This document shows, piece after piece, positions 55,641-64,000 of a stretch of 64,000 nucleotides of DNA. The notes beneath the pieces were generated by a model. That model made no database searches, was not told where the DNA came from, and saw nothing but the letters and a program-made list of their open reading frames with translations. The translations under genes were made by a program, and so were the position numbers. Numbering within the stretch: the first letter of the stretch is position 1; the number at the start of each line of letters is the position of its first letter. The stretch is from Ascarosepion bandense (lineage: Eukaryota > Mollusca > Cephalopoda > Sepiida > Sepiidae): positions 2,716,001-2,780,000 of the forward strand of contig JBBBDQ010000913.1 in assembly GCA_037127315.1 (NCBI GenBank), in the 5' to 3' direction.

Positions 55641-56130
55641 CTAGCAGTATAGCCTGGCGTTGCTCGGGTGTAATGAAAGCTTTAAAACTAATCCATGGTC
55701 CTGGAGCTCAGGAAGACTAAAAAGCAATAGTTGTTTCCAGTTAAAGCGAAACCGTATACTGAAAGAAAAATGAATGGATGTAAGTCAAATTTTGATTTCA
55801 TGGTATCGATATCAAATTTTCTGCACTATTGTAAGAACTGCAACCTTGAAACTTCTGAATATCGTTTCTTATGTCTTTGTCTATGAGTGTATCAAATTTG
55901 ATTAAAATCGAACCACTTCTTCTATAACCCGATATATTCGATTATCGATTTTTGATATTTATCTGGGGTACCTCGACATAAAACGTAGCTAAGAACACTC
56001 GCAGACGCTTATAGTACAACTGTGGAAATTTTCAAGAGAATTGGTTCATCCGTTTCGGAGTCTATAGGTAACGGACGCACACACACACACACACACAGAT
56101 GACAAAGTTCAATTTATAAATAAGTTTAGA
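55641..56130 (-). mobile_element. Non-autonomous Helitron, complete termini
   Basis: CTAG end at 55641 after A; TCTAAACTT start at 56130 before T on plus. 490 bp, internally shortened relative to the 755-bp copy at 5026. Confidence 0.78.
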
Positions 56131-56508
56131 TTATATGAGTGGTATTTCTTGGAGGTATCTGTGAGAGATATTTCTGCCGCACCCTGTATAAATGTCGGAT
56201 TAAATATAAAAAATCTATTAATTCTTTAGCAACTACATTATTTTAGTTTTGACTATAAATTTGAGGAGATTTGAACTACCGAGATAGGTAATCTGAGTGA
56301 AGATAAAAGGAAGTTGGCTATTTAGAACTGAAGTTTTATTTTTATTATTTTTTTAATCTAACCAAATTCCTTGAGATTCTTTTTATGTTCTTTTTATTTC
56401 CATCTTTTTACCCATTCTTTTGTTAGTAGATATCCCAGGTTGTAATAATAAAAGTTCAGCTAGAGAATAGTAAAAAAGATAACACAGAATGTTTTGAATT
56501 TAGTGGAT
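56131..56508. other. AT-rich DNA with a mariner-like end
   Basis: TTTCTGCCGCACCCTGTATA (56173) resembles the inverted-repeat end of mariner-like elements on minus. No second end found. Confidence 0.4.
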
Positions 56509-56660
56509 GTGTGTTGTAGTGCAGTGGATATCGGCTCAAAACGAGGAGCCGAGTTCGAATTCCAGCTGAATCCACTACGTTCACTTAAGCGCAAATACCC
56601 TTGGGCAAGGTATTAATCCGTCTCTTCCCTCCAGTTATGGGTTAAATAACAGGACAGAAT
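56509..56660 (+). mobile_element. SINE-2, 3'-truncated
   Basis: GTAGTGCAGTGGATATCG and GAGTTCGAATTCCAG head, stopping at AACAGGACAGA. Confidence 0.75.
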
Positions 56661-56819
56661 ATCTTTCTCTCATTGTTAATATTTTTTTCGTTTATTTACA
56701 ATCGAAATCATTAACATGTTCTTTATATTTCTATCTTTAGTTCACCTATATAATCAGTCCTTTTATAAAATTTATCAATTTTTTCTGTTTGTCTCTTCAA
56801 TCTACTTGTCTAATCAGCT

Positions 56820-57422
56820 CTGTTGAATTTTTCAATTCTTCTTTCCTTTTTTCTCGTTCGACTTTCATTTCTTTCTTTCTTTTTCTTTCTTTCTTTCTTT
56901 CTTTCTTTCTTTCACCACTTCTTCCTTTGTTTCATTCTTCTTTCCTTTCTTTTGTTTCTATTTTTTCTTAATTTCTTTTTTCTTCTTTTTGTGCTTTTTC
57001 ATTTGATTATTTCATTTTTAATTTCTTTGTTTCTCTTTGTCTTTCATCTTTTTTCTTTTTTCTTCGTTTTTCCTTTCCTTTCTCTCCTTCATTATTTGTT
57101 TCTTTTTTCTTTTTTTGTTTTTCTTGTTTTCTTCTTTTCATTCAATCTTTCATTCATTCTGTCTCCTTTCTTCCCCTTCTTTCTTTCTTTAATCAATTAT
57201 TTCTTTATTTTTGTTATTCTTTCCATGCTTTTTCTTTCTTTCTGTTACTAACTTTTTTCTTCTTTCTTCCTACTTTTTATTTTATTTAAACGTATGTATT
57301 TTAATTAATTTGTGTCTTTTCTCTTCATTTTTCTTTCCTATGTCTTTCCTTTTCGCTTTTCTTTCTGTTAGGTTCCTCTTTGTGCTCTCTTTTTCTTTTG
57401 TTCTTTATTTTTTCTTTCTCTA

Positions 57423-57454
<32 letters not shown>

Positions 57455-57652
57455 TTCCTTCCTTTACTTCTATTTTACTTTCACTTTTTTGCCTACTTTT
57501 GTTCTCTCTGTCTTTTTTTTTCTTTTAAACGTATATATTTCTGTTTCCATTATGTCATTTTCCCTTCCTCCGTTTATTTTTTTCTACTTCTTTTCTTTTT
57601 TACATATCTTTTACTATGTTCCTTTCTGCGCTCTTTTCATTCATTCATTCAT

Positions 57653-57692
<40 letters not shown>

Positions 57693-58432
57693 TTTGATCC
57701 TATCACCCTGCATTTGCGATTATTCATTCATTTATTTTCTTATTTACATTTGTTTTTCTCCTCACAGTTTTAAATGCACTTTTTTTCATTCTTTCTTCCT
57801 TTGTTCCTTGTTGTTTTTTTCATTATGTTTTTTTTTCCATTATGTCTTTTTTCCTTCCTGCGTTCATTTTTCTTTTCTACTTTTTTCCTTTTCCGCATTT
57901 CCTTCTATGTTCTTTTCTCTGCTCTTTTCATTCATTCATTCATTCATTCATTCGTTTTTCTTTCTTTCTTTTTAATCTTATTTGTCTGAATTTGTGATTA
58001 TTCATTCATTTTTTATTATTTACATTTGTTGTTCTCCACACAGTTTTAAATGCATATATTTTATTCATTCCTTATTTGTTCCCTGCTTTTCTTTCGCTTT
58101 TTTTTTATTTTATTCTTTTCGTTAATTTATTATATTTCATATTATTTTTTCATTCACTATTTTTCCTTCTGTCTTTCCTTTTATTTATGCTCGACGTTAT
58201 TTCTTGTTCTCTTCACTTTATTTTTCATTTCTCTCTTTTTCTGTGAATATATTTTTTATTTCTTTTTTTTTTTCGTTACATTTCATTCAGTTTCTCTCTT
58301 TTATTGTATTACTTCATCCTTCTATTTTATCCTTTTTCCTTTATTTCTTTTTCACTTTTTCATTTCTGTCTTTTTTTCTGTCAATTTATCTATCTTCTTC
58401 TGTATGTTTCTTTCTTTTCCTTATCTTTTTTC

Positions 58433-58487
<55 letters not shown>

Positions 58488-58530
58488 TCACATTGTTCTT
58501 CTCTATCCATATGTTTGCTTGTTCATAATG
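56820..58530. repeat. Pyrimidine-rich tract with the 50.5-kb higher-order unit
   Basis: T/C-rich DNA of (CTTT)n and (CATT)n. 57640-58060 contains two units nearly matching those at 50582 and 50896. All open frames are compositional. Confidence 0.85.
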
Positions 58531-58539
58531 TTAATATAT

Positions 58540-59750
58540 ATTTTTTTTTAATCATTTCACCCCGAGCAAGGCGGAAATGCCACTGATGTGCAGGGGGCTA
58601 CATAAATGTAAAAAGATTATGTAGAAAAGAGTGAGGAGCACAAACTAGTTAGAAAGGAACAATAGAAAGCTGTGAAAGCAGGTGCGATGACAGATACATA
58701 GGTGGAGAGAAAGGGAAGGTTATACAGGGGAGGGGAGAGAGCTAGAGTCCAGTGATTAGTTGATGAGTATTGACTTTGCATTTAAATTTCTGGAGGTTGT
58801 AGCCGTCAGGAAAGCAAGAATACGGGAGCGAGTTCCACAGGCGGGAAGTGCGAGAGAGGAAGCTGCAGGAGTAGAATTGTAGTCTGCATTTGGCTAACCT
58901 GACTGTGAATGGGTGGGACCCAGTTGCCAGTCTGGTTGCACGAGTAAACACCTGTTGAGGAAGCATCAGTGACTTAAGTTCGTCCGAGCAGAAGCCATGA
59001 AAGTATTTATAGAACAGACAAAGGGAGGCCACCTTTCGACGATGGGGAAGTAGCTGCAGTCGAGCCGCCAGATCAGTACCTATCACATAACAGACTCTCC
59101 TTTGGAGCCTGTCAAGAACACTGAGGAGAACGGCAGGGGCTCCTGACCATAAATGGCAGCAGTACTCCATGCACGGACGGATGGTTGACTTGTATATATG
59201 CAGGATGGATTCAGGTGGAAAAAACATCCCGGATCGACATAGTGACCCAACCTTCTTAGCAGTAGATTTTGCTATGGATTCAATATAGTGGTTCCATTTG
59301 AGGTCTGAGGACAGGGTAAGTCCGAGGAGGCGTAGTGTATTACTCTCCAGGAGAATCGCTTGGTCCATGCTTATGGGAGGCAGGAGAGGTTGCCTGTAAT
59401 GGTTGACATACAACGGCTTGGTCTTAGATGAACTGAAGTTGACAAGCCACTTCTTACCCCAGTTCACCACAGAGTGTAGATCCCGTTCAGGGTCAGCAGC
59501 GTGATTATGTCTGTCCGCCACGACAGGTTTCTTACTGGTGCGGGAGTATATTGTAGTGTATAGATGCCTGCGTAGATGCCTCCTTGGGACTTGATCTCAT
59601 CTGGGAGGTCGTTGATGAAAATAAGGAAGAGCGTCGGGCCCAGGATAGAGCCCTGTGGGACACCAGCATTCGTGCTGTAGGACGAAGAGCCATGCCCATT
59701 CAGAACGACCTTCATTTTGCGGTTATTTAAGAAAGATTGGATTAGGTCAA
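58540..59750 (-). pseudogene. LINE (jockey/CR1-like), longest copy, catalytic motif destroyed
   Basis: Minus frame 59464-59715 reads VPQGSILGPTLFLIFINDLP and then fails exactly where YADD should be: a small duplication (TAGATGCC twice) replaces it. The rest is open for 259 codons (58742-59521): WGKKWLVNFSSSKTK, LLGLTLSSDLKWNHYIESIA, IYKSTIRPCMEYCCHLWSGA, RTSRLWNSLPYSCFPDGYNL, end QLITGL. The 3' tail (58550-58600) is the GGCA/CCGCC intermediate of the stem-loop. Non-functional but recent-looking. Confidence 0.85.
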
Positions 59751-59992
59751 GCAGTTATTTCACTTTGAAAATATGATAGTTTTATTTATTTATTTATAAT
59801 TTTCAAATGGTTAATTATTATTCTGTTTTTTTTTTATTTTTCAGTTCATTCATCTTGTTTTTACTTCTCTTTTCTTTCTATCTCTAAATTAATTTACTTT
59901 TTATTCTTAATTAGAAATATAAAAGTTAACTAAATGAAAGAAGAAATAAATATTTCTTCTTTCACTTAATTAAATGTTATATTTCTATCTAA
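59751..59992. other. AT-rich DNA
   Basis: Contains a small inverted repeat (AAATATTTCTTCTTTC with its inverse nearby). No gene. Confidence 0.5.
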
Positions 59993-60317
59993 TCTAAACT
60001 TATTTATAAATGAAACTTTGTCTGTGTGTGTGTATCCGTTACCTATAGACTCCGAAGCGGCTGAACCGATTTTCCTAAAAATTTACACAGTTGTACTATA
60101 AGCGTCTGCGAGTGTTCTTAGCTAGGTTTTGTGTCGAGGTACTCCCGATAAATATCGAAAATCGATAATCGAAAAAAATCGGGTTATAGAAGGAGTAGTC
60201 CGATTTTAATCAAATTTGATACGCTCATAGACAAAGACATAATAAACGATATTCAGAAGTTTCAAGGTTGCAGTTCTTACAATAGTACAGAAAATCGATA
60301 ATATATATATATATATT

Positions 60318-60465
60318 AGTCATCCACATACAAGCCTGTTTCGCTGTATCACAGCTCATCAGTGTGGCTAGACGCATCCACTTGTTTCTGGCCGGAATTG
60401 TGACTTGACCGATTTGGTGTCAGTCGGAGTCGCTACTCTCTATGTCATCGTCGCATGGAATCAGA
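60318..60465 (-). mobile_element. Hammerhead SINE, subfamily 2, intact ribozyme
   Basis: On minus: A-box-like ATAGAGAGTAGCGACTCC, body GACACCAAATCGGTC, a degenerate B box, GTGGATGCGTCTAG, then the ribozyme, GATGACTA and (TA)n. Confidence 0.75.
60324..60367 (-). ncRNA. Type I hammerhead ribozyme, complete, subfamily 2
   Basis: On minus: stem I CCACA pairs perfectly with TGTGG. Core CTGATGA, stem II GCTGT-GAT-ACAGC, GAA, stem III ACA-GGCT-TGT and A at position 17 follow. Predicted cleavage lies between 60329 and 60328. No mismatches in any stem. Confidence 0.88.
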
Positions 60466-60504
60466 GAAGGGAAATTTTAACGTGTTGTATATAAGCAGTG
60501 TATA

Positions 60505-60558
<54 letters not shown>

Positions 60559-60751
60559 CAAGATGTTTTTGTGTGTCTCTGTGTATCTGTCTGTATGTCC
60601 TTTGTACAAATCCACAATTTTTATCCGATTCTCACCAAACTTCGCACAAATATTCTTTAGGCTGAGTCAGAGCTCCAAGACCATGGATTAGTTTTAAAGC
60701 TTTCATTACACCCGAGCAACGCCGAGCTATACTGCTAGTCTGTCTATATTT

Positions 60752-60869
60752 GCTTACGGTCATATCACGTTGAATACAACGGTTCTTCGATCACCGAACT
60801 TAAGCAACGTTGAGCCTGGTCAGTACTTAGATGGTCGACCGCTTGGGAATACCAGGTGCTGTAAGTGTT
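60752..60869 (+). pseudogene. 5S rRNA pseudogene
   Basis: About 118 nt align end to end with animal 5S rRNA. Landmarks are CTTACGG at the start, CATATCACGTTGAA, GATCACCGAACTTAAGCAAC (A-box part), CAGTACTTAGATGG, CGCTTGGGAATACCAGGTGC and GCTGTAAG at the end. Several substitutions and a lost G in the internal promoter (TTAGATGGTCGACC) argue against function. It sits 13 bp after a Helitron and 15 bp before a SINE-2. It is a retroposed copy or the head of a 5S-derived SINE. Confidence 0.85.
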
Positions 60870-60883
60870 TATTGACGGATGTG

Positions 60884-61036
60884 CGTTGTGGTGCAGTGGA
60901 TGTCGGCTCGGAACAAGAAATCGGTGGGCCGATTTCGAATTCCAGTTGAATGCCCTGCATTCAGTTACACGCTAGTACCCTTGGGAAAGGTATTAATCCG
61001 TCCCTTCCCTCCAGTTATGGGTTAAAATAAATCAAC
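60884..61036 (+). mobile_element. SINE-2, 3'-truncated
   Basis: GTGGTGCAGTGGATGTCGG head and central block to CAGTTATGGGTTAAAATAA, where a LINE fragment begins. Confidence 0.75.
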
Positions 61037-61910
61037 CATCCGCCCGTGTATTGAATACTGCTGCCACAACTGGTCGGGTGACCCAGCTATTCTTCTCGGG
61101 GTTCTTGACAAAATACATCGGAGAATGAGTAATGTGATCGATATCGATTTACAGTCCGGCTGCAGTCACTCTCTCACCGGCGTAATGTGGCTTCCCTGTG
61201 CCTCTTCAATAAATACTGTCACGGTTTCTGCTGAGATGAACTGAGATTACTGGTGCTCCCTAGGTATGAATTTGCACGAGATACTAGATTAGCCACTAGG
61301 TCCCACTCTTCTACAATGAAACAGATAAGATGTAACCGCAGTTACATCTTATCTTTAACTCCAGTTATGGGTTAAAATAAATCAACCATCCGCCCGTGTA
61401 TTGAATACTGCTGCCACAACTGGTCGGGTGGTCCAGCTATTCTTCTCGGGGTTCTTGACAAAATTCAACGGAGAATGAGTAATGTCATCGATATCGAGAT
61501 CACTGGTGCTCCCTAGGTATGAATTTGCACGAGATACTAGATTAGCAACTAGGTCCCACTCTTTTACAATGAAACAGATAAGATATAACCGCAATTTCTA
61601 CTCTAACAGCTTCTTTTCTCGCACTTCCCGCCCGTGGAATTCCTTTCCATATACTTGCTTCACCGACCGCTACAATCTCCAGGAATTTAAATGTAAGGTC
61701 AATAGACACCTCTTATCACACTAACTCGCATCCATTCTCTCAAACACTCTTCCCATCTACCCAACCCCCATCCTCGGTATCCACATCCGTCTATCACCCT
61801 CCTTCCGACATTTCCTATAACTAACCACTCTTTCTCATCACTTTCCCCTATGTAACCCCCTGCGCAATAGTGGCAGTGGAATGCCTTGCTTGTGGTGAAA
61901 TGATTTTTAA
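61030..61910 (+). mobile_element. LINE (jockey/CR1-like) 3' end with a 350-bp-offset internal duplication
   Basis: CCAGTTATGG GTTAAAATAA (SINE-2/LINE junction) occurs at 61011 and 61361. The duplicate lacks about 110 bp inside. The breakpoint is a small palindrome (GATGTAAC-CGCA-GTTACATC near 61330). The second half encodes RTSRPWNSFPYTCFTDRYNL and NRHLLSH, then the GGCA/TGCC tail. Confidence 0.75.
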
Positions 61911-61914
61911 AAAA

Positions 61915-62400
61915 TAAATACTTTCATGGCTTCTGCTCGGACGAACTTAAGTCACTGATGCCTCCTCAACAGGTGTTTACTCGTGCAACCAGACTGGCAA
62001 CTAGGTCCCACCCATTCACAGTCAGGTTAGCCAAATGCAGACGACAATTCTACTCCTGCAGCTTCCTCTCTCGCACTTCCCGCCTGTGGAACTCACTCCC
62101 GTATTCTTGCTTTCCTGACGGCTACAACCTCCAGAAATTTAAATGCAAAGTCAATACTCATCTACTAATCACTGGACTCTAGCTCTCTCCCCTCCCCTGT
62201 ATAACCTTCCCTTTCTCTCCACCTATGTATCTGTCAACGCACCTACTTTCTCAGCTTTCTATTGTTCCTTTCTAACTAGTTTGTGCTCCTCACTCTTTTC
62301 TAATTAATCTTTTTACATTTATGTAGCCCCCTGCACATCAGTGGCGTTTCCGCCTTGCTTGGGTGAAATTATTAAAAAAATAAATAAATAAAAATAAAAA
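61915..62400 (+). mobile_element. LINE (jockey/CR1-like) 3' end, close relative of 58540
   Basis: Encodes FTRATRLATRSHPFTVRLAK and RTSRLWNSLPYSCFPDGYNL, ending LITGL, nearly identical to the 58742-59521 frame. The 3' UTR has the GGCG-TTTC-CGCC stem-loop and an AAATAAAAATAAA tail. Confidence 0.8.
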
Positions 62401-63540
62401 TAAAAATAGCAGAGTAGGACTTGCGACTCTGCTCTTAAACAAATCCCAATGAATCTTTCTCCGTCGGGGAGGAAGCTGGCTCAACTCTGACCAGGGTGCA
62501 TGCGGCTTGGACGTTTTTGCATTCATGCACCTATTTCCTTCTTTCCTTATTCTTTTCATTCGTTCTTCTTTTCATTCTTTTTATCTTTCGTACGTCATCA
62601 TCTTCTAACTTTTCTCTTCTTCATTTCTATTCTTTATTTTCATTTATCTATTTTCTTTTCACTCTTTCTTTATTTTTTGTATTTTCTTTCTTTATTTTTT
62701 TCCAATTAATTTTTCGTTCTTCTTTCTTTCTTCACTTTTTCTAATTTTATTTAATTGACACTTTTTCCTCCCTTTATATTTTTTTCTTTCATTTTATTGA
62801 TTTTTCCTTTACTTTTCTTTTTCCTATTAATTTAGCTATTTCTTTCTTTCTACCTTTTGTTCTTTTTTCATTTTCCTTTCTTTTTCTCGTTCATTTTTCT
62901 TTCATCTTTTCATTCCTTCTTTCTTCTCTCCGTTCTTTCTTTCTTCTTTCTTATTTTCGTTCTTTCTTTCATCTTTTCATTTCTTCTTTATTCTCTTCGT
63001 TCTTTCTTTCTTCCTACCTTTCGTTCTTTCTTCTTTTTCTCATTTTCTTTCTTATTTTCGTTCTTTCTTTCTTTCATCTTTTCATTTCTTCTTTCTTCTT
63101 TCTTTTCAATCTTCTTTCTTATTTTCGTTCTTTTATCTTTTCATTCCTTCTTTCTTCTCTTCGTTCTTTCTTTCCTCCTACCTTTCGTTCTTTCTTCTTT
63201 TTCTCATTTTTCTTTCTTATTTTCGTTCGTTCTTTCTTTATTTATTTCTTTCTTTCTTTCAATTTTTTATTTCTTCTCTTTCTCTTCGTTCTTTCTTTCT
63301 TCCTACCTTTCCTCTTTCTTCTTTTCATTCTTTCTTTGTTTTTTTGTTCTGCATTTCTCTTTCATTTAACTGACTTTTCCTTTTCTTTTTATCTTCATTA
63401 TTGAGTTATTTTTCTCTTTGTTTCTTCATTCCATCTTTTAGTTCTTTCTTCGTTCCTTTCATTCTTCTTACTTCTTTTCGCTCTTTCTTTCATCTTTTCA
63501 TTTCTTCATTCTTCTCTCCGTTCTTTCTGTATTCCTTTCG

Positions 63541-63573
<33 letters not shown>

Positions 63574-64000
63574 CTTTTCATTCTTCCTTTCTTCTTTTCG
63601 TTCCTTCTTTCTTCCTTTGTTTTGTTATTCGTTTCTTATTTTCATTCTTTCTGTCCTTTTTTGTTCTTTCTTTCTACGTTTCAGTTTTCATTTCTTCTTC
63701 TCGTTCTTTCTTTCATTTTTTTCTTTTCATTCCTTATTTTTTCTTTTCCTTCTTACTTTCACTTTTTCTTTTCATTCCGTTTTTCTTCTTTTCGTTCTTT
63801 CTTTCATTTTTTCTTGTCATTCCTTTTTTCTTCTTTTCGTTCTTTCTTTCATTTTTTTCTTTTCATTGATTCTTTCTTCTTTTCGTACTTTCTTTCATTT
63901 TCCTGTTTCTTTTCATTTCTTCTTTCTTTTTTTCTTTTTTTTCTTTCATTTTTCTTTTACTTTTCATTCCTTCTTTCTTTTTTTCGTTCTTTCTTTCAAT
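62401..64000. repeat. Pyrimidine-rich tract, (CTTT)n/(TTTC)n with weak ~130-bp periodicity
   Basis: 62401-62519 is unassigned. After that T/C-rich DNA runs to the window edge, with a recurring TTCTTCCTACCTTTCGTTC-type phrase near 63010, 63175 and 63298. Phe-rich frames are artefacts. Confidence 0.8.

Larger units (their letters stand above)
59993..60738 (+). mobile_element. Non-autonomous Helitron hosting a hammerhead SINE
   Basis: TCTAAACTT start at 59993 after A, CTAG end at 60735-60738 before T. The internal TA region contains a hammerhead SINE (60318-60465) in the minus orientation, so the SINE is younger. The 3' palindrome reads CCCGAGCAACGCCG. Confidence 0.78.

Noticed and set aside
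60752..60869. Functional 5S rRNA gene
   Set aside because: Substitutions and a deletion in the internal promoter, and no tandem array.

Overview
This 64 kb window is eukaryotic, intergenic and built almost entirely of repeats. I found no host protein-coding gene that I can support. The mix points to a mollusc, most likely a cephalopod (octopus-like): long (TA)n, (GATA)n and (CTTT)n tracts, several tRNA-derived SINE families, RTE-like and jockey/CR1-like LINE fragments, Penelope-like elements (PLEs), Tc1/mariner remnants and short Helitrons. The species is inferred from repeat style, not from a gene.

Layout. 0-5 kb: a ribozyme-bearing SINE, two LINE 3' ends, a PLE with a GIY-YIG endonuclease remnant and SINE-2 copies. 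5-6 kb: a Helitron. 6.5-14.5 kb: microsatellites, including two GATA/TATC arrays in inverted orientation around a 1.2 kb centre. 15-19 kb: SINEs and a decayed PLE on the minus strand. 19.5-25.1 kb: a tandem SINE-2 array, a Tc1-like remnant, a Helitron nested in a PLE, a 176-bp tandem repeat and a tandem pair of ribozyme SINEs. 26-38 kb: three RTE-like reverse transcriptase fragments, PLE remnants, a second SINE-2 array and a short telomere-like block. 38-49 kb: a TATA promoter with heat-shock-like sites, more PLE fold-backs, a 155-bp tandem repeat, Tc1 remnants and Helitrons. 49-64 kb: SINE-3 copies with a LINE tail, nested LINE and SINE insertions, a 5S rRNA pseudogene and long pyrimidine-rich tracts.

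The most interesting signal is a tRNA-derived SINE whose 3' end folds as a complete three-stem type I hammerhead ribozyme just before its (TA)n tail. Two copies have every core base and all three helices (24946-24995 on plus, 60324-60367 on minus). Two subfamilies differ in stem I by paired, compensating changes. Two copies lie head to tail 127 bp apart, the layout that in other hammerhead retroelements lets the RNA be cut to unit length. Separate PLE families in the window carry their own hammerhead-like motifs, so this locus is a dense collection of self-cleaving RNA candidates.

Functionally the autonomous elements (LINEs, PLEs, Tc1) are all truncated or frameshifted here. The short elements depend on enzymes supplied elsewhere: SINE-3 shares the LINE 3' tail, the Helitrons carry only termini, and the ribozyme SINE has an internal Pol III-type promoter.
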